From contig SKSF01000076.1 in assembly GCA_007118095.1 (NCBI GenBank), positions 1-60,892 on the forward strand: 60,892 bases of DNA, written 5' to 3'. The notes under the pieces are model-generated. The model worked only from the letters and a program-made list of their open reading frames with translations, searched no databases and was not told the DNA's origin. Made by a program: the position numbers and the translations under genes. This document shows positions 16,661-23,783 of the stretch, in pieces; position 1 is the first letter of the stretch; the number at the start of each line of letters is the position of its first letter. This stretch comes from Dehalococcoidia bacterium. Its GTDB lineage: Bacteria > Chloroflexota > Dehalococcoidia > Tepidiformales > Tepidiformaceae.

Positions 16661-17467
16661 ATGGCATACGAAGCGATCCGCTACGACGTCGACCAGGGCG
16701 TCGCGATTATCACGTTGAACAAACCCGAGCGCCTGAACGCGTTCGACGATGAAATGCTCGAGGAGTGGCACGATGCCGTTCAGCAGGCCGACCGCGACGC
16801 TTCGGTGCGTGCGGTCGTCGTAACCGGCGCGGGCCGTGGGTTCTGCAGTGGTATGAACGTCGCAGCCGAAGCGCAGGGCGAAGGCGTGCTCCAGTCCAAC
16901 GCCACGGTTGCCGAACGGCGCCACAGCCTTCGCAATAGCGTCCACCCTATCCCGCGGGCCATCATCCAGCTCGAGAAACCGTATATCGCGGCGGTCAACG
17001 GCGCCGCGGTCGGCGCCGGCATGGACATGGCCAGCATGGCCGATATCCGCTTTTGCAGCTCCACCGCCCGCTTCGCCATGAGCTACGTGCGCATGGGCCT
17101 CATCCCGGGCGACGGGGGCTGCTGGACACTTCCGCGCATTGTGGGCTCGGCGAAGGCCCTCGAGCTCATCTGGAGCGGGCGCCTCTTCGGCGCGGACGAA
17201 GCCCTCGAAATGGGCTACGTCTCCGCGGTGTACGAACCGGACGAGCTCATGCCCCGCGTGCTGGAATTCGCACAACAGCTCGCGCGGGGCCCGGCCACCG
17301 CCATCCAGCTTTCGAAGAAGCTCGTCTACCGGTCGCAGGACATGCCCTTCGACGAACACCTGGATATGGCACAGATGGCGATGTTCGTCGCGCAGACCAC
17401 CGAGGATGCAAAAGAAGGGCCGCGCGCCTTCGTCGAAAAGCGCGAGCCCGAATTCAAGGGACATTGA
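16661..17467 (+). CDS. Enoyl-CoA hydratase/isomerase (crotonase) family protein
   Basis: A 268-residue crotonase-fold enzyme acting on acyl-CoA thioesters. The oxyanion-hole segments are present (GRGFCSGMN about 59-66; NGAAVGAG about 113-120). The two catalytic glutamates of classical enoyl-CoA hydratase are not: aligned positions carry Asp122 (GMDMASMADI) and Tyr142 (AMSYVRMGLIPGDGG), while Asp151 follows the PG turn. The reaction may be an isomerisation or another crotonase-type step, not simple hydration. AGGAG is located 6 nt before the ATG. Single gene; the neighbours suggest acyl-CoA catabolism. Confidence 0.88.
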   Translation: MAYEAIRYDVDQGVAIITLNKPERLNAFDDEMLEEWHDAVQQADRDASVRAVVVTGAGRGFCSGMNVAAEAQGEGVLQSNATVAERRHSLRNSVHPIPRAIIQLEKPYIAAVNGAAVGAGMDMASMADIRFCSSTARFAMSYVRMGLIPGDGGCWTLPRIVGSAKALELIWSGRLFGADEALEMGYVSAVYEPDELMPRVLEFAQQLARGPATAIQLSKKLVYRSQDMPFDEHLDMAQMAMFVAQTTEDAKEGPRAFVEKREPEFKGH

Positions 17468-17507
17468 GCCGGGTGCCACCGCGATGGCGATCCCACGCCC
17501 AATGGGC

Positions 17508-17513
17508 TACCCT
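17508..17513 (+). promoter_or_regulatory. -10 box of the UGA-containing peroxiredoxin
   Basis: TACCCT ends 7 nt before the ATG at 17521, and no ribosome site is present. This suggests a leaderless transcript. Confidence 0.4.
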
Positions 17514-17520
17514 CCGCGTC

Positions 17521-17988
17521 ATGACACTTGAAGTTGGGCAACCAGCCCCTGACTTTAGCCTTCGCGACCGCGATCGTCAGAAGGTCACACCCGAGTCCCA
17601 CCCCGGGAAGAATCTCGTCGTGGCCTTCTATGCGCTCGCCTTCACCGGTGGTTGAGAATCGGAGATGACCGCCTTTCGGACGCACACCGATGCGTTCGAA
17701 AGGGCCAACGCCCAGGTCCTGGGCGTCAGTGTTGACTCCTTCGCCGCGGCCGGGAAGTTCCAGGATGAGCTCGGGCTCGAATTTCCGCTGCTCAGCGACT
17801 TTCCGAAAAACCAGGCCGGGCGCGATTTCGGCGTCTATAACGAAGCCGCGGGCGTCCACAACCGCGTCACCTTCGTCATCGACAGGGATCGCGTGATCCG
17901 TGCCGTGCACGACGACCCGCGCGATTTCGAGTCGCACCCGCGCGCGGCGCTCGATGCGCTCCGGGAGCTGGGCGAAAAGGTCGACTAG
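17521..17988 (+). CDS. Peroxiredoxin with in-frame UGA (probable selenoprotein)
   Basis: A continuous 156-codon frame encoding an AhpE-like peroxiredoxin, interrupted only by TGA at 17653-17655 (codon 45). Upstream is MTLEVGQPAPDFSLRDRDRQ and LVVAFYALAFTGG; downstream is ESEMTAFRTH through a complete peroxiredoxin body (VLGVSVDSFAAAGKF, FPLLSDF, RVTFVIDRD). The TGA aligns exactly with the peroxidatic cysteine (ALAFTGG-x-ESEM against PAAFSPVC in the Cys paralogue at 2592-3065), so selenocysteine is the natural reading. A 13-bp hairpin begins 16 nt after the TGA (see 17672-17703). The protein would be 155 residues with Sec45. The alternatives, a pseudogene or a sequencing error, would have to hit the catalytic codon by chance. 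Confidence 0.85.
17672..17703 (+). promoter_or_regulatory. Candidate bacterial SECIS hairpin
   Basis: Arms 17672-17684 (CCTTTCGGACGCA) and 17691-17703 (TGCGTTCGAAAGG) pair over 13 positions with one G-U, closing a 6-nt loop CACCGA. The loop lies about 29 nt after the UGA, within the known bacterial range. Its G is at loop position 5, not in the first two positions of the usual consensus. Confidence 0.6.
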
Positions 17989-18073
17989 ACCGCGTTCGTG
18001 CGGTGCAATCGCGGGGTGGCAGCGCGCTGTCACCCTGTTTGTATGCCCGGCGGCCCTTGAGCTCCGCCAGGGC

Positions 18074-18079
18074 TATACT
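18074..18079 (+). promoter_or_regulatory. -10 box upstream of acyl-CoA dehydrogenase
   Basis: TATACT at 18074-18079, 29 nt before the ATG. I see no convincing -35 at normal spacing. Confidence 0.35.
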
Positions 18080-18108
18080 CGACTGGCAGAACCTCTCTGG
18101 AGCCCGAT

Positions 18109-19278
18109 ATGGATTTCCACGACGCCCCCGAACATGCTGCCTTCCGGCAGGAACTGCGCGACTTCCTCGCTGCCGAACTGCCTGCAGACTGGAACATGCG
18201 GAACGACCGCGACCACATCTCCCCGGAAGACGCCGAATTCACGCAGCGCTTCCGCAAGAAGCTCGCCGAGCGTGGCTGGCTCACCATGGGCTGGCCCGAG
18301 GATTTCGGCGGCGCCGGCGCAACCTACATGACTCAGACCGTTTACATGGAGGAAATGAGCAGCGCGGGAGCCCCCGGCGCCTATGACCAGGGCGTCTGGC
18401 TCGCTGCCCCGGCGCTCATGATGCACGGCACGCAGGAGCAGCAGGAGCGCTGGCTTCCCGATATCCGGGTCGCCGGTTCCCAGTGGTGCCAGCTCTTCAG
18501 CGAACCCGAAGCAGGGTCAGACCTGGCCTCGCTGCAGACCCGCGCTGTCCGCGACGGCGACGAGTACATCGTGAACGGGCAGAAGATCTGGACCAGCGGC
18601 GCGACGGATGCCGACTGGGGCATCCTCCTCGCCCGGACCGATCCTGAAGCGCCCAAGCATCGCGGTATCAGCTATTTCCTGCTCGACATGAAGACGCCCG
18701 GTGTCACGGTCCGCCCGCTCATCAACATGATGGGCAGTGATCACTTCTGCGAAGTCTTCCTCGAAGATGTGCGCGTGCCTGTTGATTGCCGCATCGGCGA
18801 AGAAAACCGCGGCTGGTACATCGCGACCACCACGCTCGACCAGGAGCGCAGCTCGATTAACCGTATCGTCATGACGCGGTCCACCCTGTACGCCCTCGTG
18901 GACTACGTGCGCGAGACATCCGCGCTCCGGCAGCGTCCGGAGATCCGGAACGAGCTCGCCGACCGCGCCATCGATTTTGAGCTGGGCCGCTGGCTTTGCT
19001 ATCGCGTGGCCGAGATGCAGAGCAAAGGGGTCGTGCCCAACTACGAAGCGTCCATCTCGAAAGTCTTCGGCACCGAGCTCCAGCGCCAGATGGGCATCAC
19101 TGGCATCCGGGTTGCCGGTATGCCGGGCCAGGTCGAGCCGCCATCGAAGTGGGCGCCGCTGAAGGGCCGGCTGGAGCGCTGGGCGCTTGCCGCAAACAGC
19201 TACACCATCGCCGGGGGGACGAGTGAAGTGAACCGGAACATCATCGCGACCCGCGGCCTCGGCCTCCCGCGAGGATAG
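18109..19278 (+). CDS. Acyl-CoA dehydrogenase
   Basis: A 389-residue FAD-dependent acyl-CoA dehydrogenase, introducing an alpha-beta double bond into acyl-CoA and passing electrons to ETF. Visible signatures are the N-terminal helical domain (FRQELRDFLAAELP), the FAD/substrate motif QLFSEPEAGSDLASLQTRA, NGQKIWTSGA, the mid-domain EVFLEDVRVP, and the C-terminal IAGGTSEVNRNIIATRGLGLPRG. The catalytic glutamate is not at the MCAD C-terminal position (the motif reads AGGTSE), so the base probably lies elsewhere, as in the isovaleryl type. The ATG has TGGAG 7-8 nt upstream. It stands apart from the second ACAD at 23784. Confidence 0.94.
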   Translation: MDFHDAPEHAAFRQELRDFLAAELPADWNMRNDRDHISPEDAEFTQRFRKKLAERGWLTMGWPEDFGGAGATYMTQTVYMEEMSSAGAPGAYDQGVWLAAPALMMHGTQEQQERWLPDIRVAGSQWCQLFSEPEAGSDLASLQTRAVRDGDEYIVNGQKIWTSGATDADWGILLARTDPEAPKHRGISYFLLDMKTPGVTVRPLINMMGSDHFCEVFLEDVRVPVDCRIGEENRGWYIATTTLDQERSSINRIVMTRSTLYALVDYVRETSALRQRPEIRNELADRAIDFELGRWLCYRVAEMQSKGVVPNYEASISKVFGTELQRQMGITGIRVAGMPGQVEPPSKWAPLKGRLERWALAANSYTIAGGTSEVNRNIIATRGLGLPRG

Positions 19279-19352
19279 CCTCGCGTTGCCCGTGTGTGGG
19301 CCTTCATATCACAGGACCCTATCGATGGGTATCATGAAAAGATTGAGTGGGT

Positions 19353-19389
19353 GGGGCGCAGCGTTTCGGAGTACCGGTGGTTGCGCCCC
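19353..19389. terminator. Inverted repeat after the acyl-CoA dehydrogenase
   Basis: GGGGCGCA (19353-19360) and TGCGCCCC (19382-19389) around a 21-nt loop, in the 180-nt gap before the NnrE-like gene. The rest of this gap shows nothing I can name. Confidence 0.35.
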
Positions 19390-19458
19390 GCCGCGACCGG
19401 GTGCAAGGTGACCCATTAGCCATGCCGGCGGCTACGCCGGCCTCCTCTGGAGGCGGCC

Positions 19459-20307
19459 ATGCGGATACTTGAGGCGCGACAGCGCGTAGTAACTTCAGCA
19501 ACCGGGGTACGGCTGCCCACCGTGAAACACGCACCGGTCAAACCCGCTCCCGGGGGATTTCCCCAGCGCAAGGCGGCGAACCTGCCCTTTGTCGCCGCCG
19601 ACCAGCTGCGCGATATTCAGCGGAGCGCGCGCGAAGACTTCCACCTGGATGTCCTGCAAATGACCGAGAATGCCGGCCGCGCCGGCGCGACCCTGGCGCT
19701 CGCCATGCTCGGCGGGAAGGCGCGCGGTCAGCGCATCATCGTCCTCGCGGGCGGTGGCAGCATGGGCGCCTCGGGCCTCTGTGCCGTGCGCCACCTCGCG
19801 AACTGGGGCTTCACCGTCGAACCTCTCTTCGGCGAGATTACAGAGGAAATGGCTCCCATCACCCGCCGCCAGGCCGAGATCCTGCGCGCATCCGGGATGC
19901 ACCAGCACAGCGAGCAGAACTCAAGCGAAGATGCGCTCCGCGAACACATGCACCACGCGGACCTCATCATCGATGCCCTGGTCGGCTACGGCCTCGCTGG
20001 ACCGCCAACGGGCATCGCGGCGGCCGCTGCTGAGCTCGCCGTCGAATCCGGCCGGCCTATCCTCTCGCTCGACGTGCCTACCGGCGTCGACGCCACCACG
20101 GGCCAGGTCTATGCCCCCGCCATCCGGGCCGTCACGACGCTGCTGCTCGACCTCCCGAAGCGAGGCATGCTCGAACCAGCCTGCCGAAATTGCGTCGGCG
20201 AGCTCTACCTGGCAGACATCGGCGTTCCCTCCGCTGTTCACGAGCGGGCTGGCTTCCGTTCGAACGGCATCTTCTCCGAAGGCCCCATCATCCGCATTCG
20301 GCGCTGA
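19459..20307 (+). CDS. YjeF N-terminal (NAD(P)HX epimerase-like) domain protein
   Basis: A 282-residue standalone YjeF_N domain with a 40-residue N-terminal extension and no ADP-dependent dehydratase domain. Family segments are the QMTENAG helix (about 67-73), IIDALVGYGLAGPPTG and LSLDVPTGVDATTG, followed by TLLLDLPKRGM. The nucleotide-binding loop that normally reads GxGNNGGDG is AGGGSMGASGL here (97-107), losing both asparagines and the Gly-Asp. It may have a different ligand or have lost epimerase activity. The start has GGAGG with 6-nt spacing. A canonical NnrE/NnrD fusion may exist elsewhere. Confidence 0.78.
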   Translation: MRILEARQRVVTSATGVRLPTVKHAPVKPAPGGFPQRKAANLPFVAADQLRDIQRSAREDFHLDVLQMTENAGRAGATLALAMLGGKARGQRIIVLAGGGSMGASGLCAVRHLANWGFTVEPLFGEITEEMAPITRRQAEILRASGMHQHSEQNSSEDALREHMHHADLIIDALVGYGLAGPPTGIAAAAAELAVESGRPILSLDVPTGVDATTGQVYAPAIRAVTTLLLDLPKRGMLEPACRNCVGELYLADIGVPSAVHERAGFRSNGIFSEGPIIRIRR

Positions 20308-20373
20308 CCTGTCCCATCGCGGTTGAACGGGAGAGTAGACTGAACGGCACCATCACGCTGCTGGAGGCCGAAG

Positions 20374-21177
20374 GTGCGCACACGTTTCGTCAAATCCCCC
20401 GAAGATATCCGCCGCTTCCAGGACGTCTACGCCACGCCGTCCTTCACCAACATCCGATCCCTCGCCATGACCTTCCATACCAACCCGGAGGTGGTGGCCG
20501 AGGTCATCCCGCCGCCGCTGGCCCCTGCCGATGAGCCACGGGCAACGATCTCGGTCAGCGAAATCCGGTCGTCTGATTGCGTCGGCCCGTTTATGGGTGC
20601 ATCGCTGAACCTTGCGTGTACCTACCAGGGTGAGCCCGGCGTCTATTGCGTGACGATGCCGATGAGTACCGATATCGCCGTCATTTTCGGGCGCGAGCTC
20701 TTCGCCGAGCCCAAGAAGCTCGCCGAGATAGAGCTTGAGGAGCGTGGCAAGCATCTCGTCGGCACGGTGACCCGGAGTGGCATCACTTATATCGAGCTCA
20801 ACGGCGCATTCGAGGGGGACATGGCGCCGGTCGGCCGCGAGAGCACCACGCACCACTACTACTTCAAGTACCTCCCGGCCGCCGATGGCCGTGGCCTCGC
20901 CCACGACCCGCAGCTCGTCCGCGTGACGCATCGCGGCATTGTCCACCGGGCCGAGCAGGGGACCGGGACCATCACATTCCGCGAGTCCATGCACGACCCG
21001 GTCATCGATATCCCGGTGCTCAGTGTCCTTAACTGCACCCGCAGCGAAGTTGAGACACATACCACCGCCGAGGTCGTCGCCACGGTGGACCAGGAGCAGT
21101 TCCTCCCCTATGCCTATGGCAAGGTGGACGACCTCCTTGTCTGGGCCGACGAGCCGATCGCCGCGGGGACCCGCTAG
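20374..21177 (+). CDS. Acetoacetate decarboxylase family protein
   Basis: A 267-residue protein of the acetoacetate decarboxylase superfamily. The active-site lysine pair is visible at 114-115 (FAEPKKLAEIE), matching the Schiff-base Lys115 and the adjacent lysine that lowers its pKa. Acidic residues around SVSEIRSSD (about 61-68) fit the pocket. Substrate could be acetoacetate or another beta-keto or alpha-keto acid, since the superfamily is diverse. Starts at a GTG with GGAGG upstream. Its TAG shares CTAG with the stop of the convergent adenosyltransferase (21174-21177). Confidence 0.88.
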   Translation: MRTRFVKSPEDIRRFQDVYATPSFTNIRSLAMTFHTNPEVVAEVIPPPLAPADEPRATISVSEIRSSDCVGPFMGASLNLACTYQGEPGVYCVTMPMSTDIAVIFGRELFAEPKKLAEIELEERGKHLVGTVTRSGITYIELNGAFEGDMAPVGRESTTHHYYFKYLPAADGRGLAHDPQLVRVTHRGIVHRAEQGTGTITFRESMHDPVIDIPVLSVLNCTRSEVETHTTAEVVATVDQEQFLPYAYGKVDDLLVWADEPIAAGTR

Positions 21178-21740
21178 TAGCGGCGGCTATCCCAGAGCAC
21201 ATCGCCCATGCCCGCTTCCTTCGCGTGGAAGCGCGATGCGACGAAGAGCAGATCGCTGAGCCGGTTGAGGAACACAACAACGTGCTTCCCGACGGGCTCT
21301 TCTCGGCCCAGCGCGATCACGCAACGCTCCGCCCGGCGGCACACAGTGCGAGCCACATGCAGTTGCGCTGTCGCCATGTCACCGCCGGGCAGGACAAAAC
21401 TCTTCAGCGGTTCAAGCTGCTCGTTCCACTCGTCAGACCAGGCTTCCAGGTCGCGGACGTGCCGCTCTTCGATCTGCGGGACCGGCATGCGCTCCTTGTC
21501 TTCCTCGAGGATGCAGAGGTCGGACCCCAGGTTGAACAGCAACTGCTGGATGACGTGGAAGCGGTCTCGCATACTTTCGGCCACGCCCGCGGCCATCGCA
21601 ACGCCCAGCACGCTGTTCAGTTCGTCCACCGTCCCGTATGCCTCGATGCGCAGGCTGTCCTTCCGCACCCGCTGACCGCCACCCAGTGCCGTCGTGCCGT
21701 CGTCACCGCCGCCCGTGTAAACCCTGTTGATGTTGACCAT
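21174..21740 (-). CDS. Cob(I)alamin adenosyltransferase, PduO type
   Basis: A 188-residue ATP:cob(I)alamin adenosyltransferase that makes coenzyme B12. Signatures are VYTGGGDDGTTALGGGQRVRKDSLRIEAYGTVDELNS at the N-terminus (ATP-binding TGxGDxG), FNLGSDL, then CRRAERCVIAL and LNRLSDLLFVASR near the C-terminus. The ATG at 21740 gives the family start. In the setting of acyl-CoA genes it suggests an adenosylcobalamin mutase such as methylmalonyl-CoA mutase elsewhere, which is inference. Convergent with the decarboxylase, sharing its stop tetranucleotide. Confidence 0.95.
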   Translation of the reverse strand: MVNINRVYTGGGDDGTTALGGGQRVRKDSLRIEAYGTVDELNSVLGVAMAAGVAESMRDRFHVIQQLLFNLGSDLCILEEDKERMPVPQIEERHVRDLEAWSDEWNEQLEPLKSFVLPGGDMATAQLHVARTVCRRAERCVIALGREEPVGKHVVVFLNRLSDLLFVASRFHAKEAGMGDVLWDSRRY

Positions 21741-21829
21741 GCGGGACAGCATCGGGCATTTGGCGCCGCTTGGCGAGTACCGCGCGGGAGGGCACAATCC
21801 ACCCGGGCATCCCGCCCAAGGAGGGACCA

Positions 21830-22675
21830 GTGACCAACGCACCAAAGCTCGAGCCCGGCACACCGCTCCCGGAATACAGCGTCGTCGCCCATAACAGCGC
21901 GACCGAATCCGAGAACAAGATCCATGACGACTCCGTCGCACGCCAGTACGGCTTTGCCGGGGGGCTGGTGCCCGGCGTTACCGTCTTCGCCTATATGGTG
22001 CCCCCGGTGATCCGCGCTCTTGGCAATGACTGGCTCTCCGCGGGCAGGATGGGCGCCCGCTTTCTGAAGCCGGTATACGAGGGCGAAGAAACCCGCGTGA
22101 CTGCCATCCCCCGCGAAGTCGACGGCGCCATCGAGCTCGAACTCGAAGCGAAGAACCCGGCAGGCGAGGTCTGTGCCACCGGGACTGCAGGCATGCTGGG
22201 CCGTGACGTCGCCATCCCCGCAGCAACCGCTTTCGCCACGGCAGACCTTCCCGAAGACCGCGAGCCCGTGTCCGAGGAAGCACTCCGCCGGCGCGAGAAC
22301 ATGGGCGTCGTGCATGCCACCGCCGACCGCGAAGCCATCGACAAGTTCCTCGTGGACACCCGCGACGACGACCCCCGCTGGAAGGGCGACGATGCGCCAG
22401 TGCACCCCGGCTTCCTCATCCGCTGGGCCAATACCATCCTGGCCAGCAACGTCCGGCTCAACCCCTGGATCCACGTCTCAAGCGAAGCCGTGCTAGCGAA
22501 TGAGCTCCGGGTAGGGGAAGAGTTCGAAACCCGCGGCCGTGTCGTGGAACTGTTCGAACGGAAGGGCCACCGGTTCGTCCGGCTTGATGTGCTCATCATT
22601 GGTGCGGACGAGCGGCCCATCATGCACGTTGACCACACGGCCATCTACGACATCCGAAAGGTGGAAGACGCCTGA
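21830..22675 (+). CDS. MaoC-like hotdog-fold hydratase
   Basis: A 281-residue double-hotdog protein. The hydratase-2 motif appears as NKIHDDSVARQYGFAGGLVPGVTVFAY (about 31-57), with the Asp-His catalytic type of R-specific enoyl-CoA hydratases. The C-terminal hotdog contains HPGFLIRWANTIL and VHVSSEAVLANELRVGEEFETRGRV-like strands. Likely acts on an enoyl-CoA or related thioester. The start is a GTG preceded by AAGGAGGGACCA, which fixes it. Divergent from the adenosyltransferase; an FmdB gene follows 40 nt later. Confidence 0.82.
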   Translation: MTNAPKLEPGTPLPEYSVVAHNSATESENKIHDDSVARQYGFAGGLVPGVTVFAYMVPPVIRALGNDWLSAGRMGARFLKPVYEGEETRVTAIPREVDGAIELELEAKNPAGEVCATGTAGMLGRDVAIPAATAFATADLPEDREPVSEEALRRRENMGVVHATADREAIDKFLVDTRDDDPRWKGDDAPVHPGFLIRWANTILASNVRLNPWIHVSSEAVLANELRVGEEFETRGRVVELFERKGHRFVRLDVLIIGADERPIMHVDHTAIYDIRKVEDA

Positions 22676-22715
22676 CGCGGTTGACCCCGCGCGCGGCCCT
22701 GCACAATATCCACCT

Positions 22716-23024
22716 ATGGCCCTCTATGAATACCTCTGTCCCCACTGTGGCGCGCGCTTCGAAAAGCGCATGTCGATGAACGACGTCCTCCAGCTCGTCC
22801 CGTGCACCTCTTGCGGCAGGCAGGCCGAGAAGATCCTGGGCGGCTTTTCCGTTGTTGGACGCGCCGAGGCCGGTGTCGCCGACGGTCCTGCCCCGTGGGA
22901 GGACGACGGTGGGGGCGATGACGAAGGGCTGGAAGGCCATTCGCACGAGTTTGGACATGACCACGGACACAGCCATGGCCACGACCACGGCCACAGTCAC
23001 GGGCCCGGTGGGCATGTCCACTGA
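22716..23024 (+). CDS. FmdB-type zinc-ribbon protein with His-rich tail
   Basis: A 102-residue protein. The first half is the FmdB/CxxC zinc ribbon (MALYEYLCPHCGARFEKRMSMND, then PCTSCGRQAEKILGGFSVVG), with Cys pairs at 8/11 and about 30/33. The last third is HGHSHGHDHGHSHGPGG-like, about 14 histidines in 30 residues, similar to metal-storage tails of UreE, HypB or SlyD. That tail is unusual for this family and suggests nickel or zinc handling. A TTGACC -35-like element (22681-22686) and a weak CAATAT lie just before the ATG, and no ribosome site is visible. Confidence 0.85.
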   Translation: MALYEYLCPHCGARFEKRMSMNDVLQLVPCTSCGRQAEKILGGFSVVGRAEAGVADGPAPWEDDGGGDDEGLEGHSHEFGHDHGHSHGHDHGHSHGPGGHVH

Positions 23025-23035
23025 GCCGATGCCGG

Positions 23036-23704
23036 GTGCATGCACCGGCAGTGGAGGAGTTACTTCCGGTGGCCTGGGATACTGGTGACCGTGTCGTTCT
23101 GAGATACATAACCCGGGCCGGAGCGCCGGGGATGGCCTGGCCGTGCCGTGTTGTCGACGATGCCGGTGACTGGCTCGCTCTCTATATCCCGAAGGGCGCA
23201 ACGTATATGTGCTGGGACCTCTCGACCGGTACGCGCCGGTTGCAGCCAGCCCACTGGCGCAAGGACGTTCTCCGGCTCATGTACCCCGGTGAGCCCTTCT
23301 CCATCTGGCTCTTCTGGAACGACGACGACGAACGCAGTTTCGCTGCCTACTACGTGAACATGGAGGAACCGTTCCGCCGCACCTCGATCGGCGTCGATAC
23401 GAACGACCACACGCTCGATGTCGTCGTGAACCCCACGCTGGAGTGGCGCTGGAAAGATGCTGACGAGCTCCAATCACGCGTCGAGCAGGGGATATACTCC
23501 GCGTCCTTTGCGCGCGAGATACAGCGTGAAGCCGAACGGGTCATCGGACGGCTGGAACGGCGCGAATCACCGTTTGGTGACGGCTGGGAGCAGTGGACGC
23601 CCGACCCTGCCTGGGAAATCCCTGAACTCCACCCCGCCTGGCGGGATGAGCCCCCACGGCTCTGGGATGGCCGTATCTCGGCCTACCTCGACACCAGTTA
23701 CTGA
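23036..23704 (+). CDS. DUF402 domain protein
   Basis: A 222-residue protein with the DUF402 pattern: a beta-barrel segment RYITRAGAPGMAWPCRVVDDAGDWLALYIPKGA, then FSIWLFWNDDDERSFAAYYVNMEEPFRRT, IGVDTNDHTLDVVVNPTLEWRWKDADEL and a helical EIQREAERVIGRLE. DUF402 proteins include nucleoside di- or triphosphatases with acidic metal ligands; Asp-Glu-rich strands here fit, but I do not assign a substrate. The GTG start at 23036 is uncertain; GTG at 23051 is the alternative. It lies 11 nt after the FmdB gene and probably shares its transcript. Confidence 0.78.
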   Translation: MHAPAVEELLPVAWDTGDRVVLRYITRAGAPGMAWPCRVVDDAGDWLALYIPKGATYMCWDLSTGTRRLQPAHWRKDVLRLMYPGEPFSIWLFWNDDDERSFAAYYVNMEEPFRRTSIGVDTNDHTLDVVVNPTLEWRWKDADELQSRVEQGIYSASFAREIQREAERVIGRLERRESPFGDGWEQWTPDPAWEIPELHPAWRDEPPRLWDGRISAYLDTSY

Positions 23705-23733
23705 CGGCACGTTGTCCACGAGGTCAGGAAAAC

Positions 23734-23761
23734 AAGGGGCTGCCCAAGCGGGCAGCCCCTT
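23734..23761. terminator. Bidirectional intrinsic terminator
   Basis: Perfect 12-nt arms AAGGGGCTGCCC and GGGCAGCCCCTT around the 4-nt loop AAGC, between the convergent DUF402 and acyl-CoA dehydrogenase genes. Confidence 0.8.
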
Positions 23762-23783
23762 CGCATTCTTGCCAGGACGTTGC

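Noticed and set aside
17656-17988. Reading the second half of the UGA peroxiredoxin as a separate gene starting at the ATG at 17665
   Set aside because: It would lack the first strands and the catalytic residue; the conserved frame continues unbroken across the TGA.
21741-21829. Cobalamin riboswitch near the adenosyltransferase gene
   Set aside because: The 89-nt gap is too short and shows no B12-box pattern.
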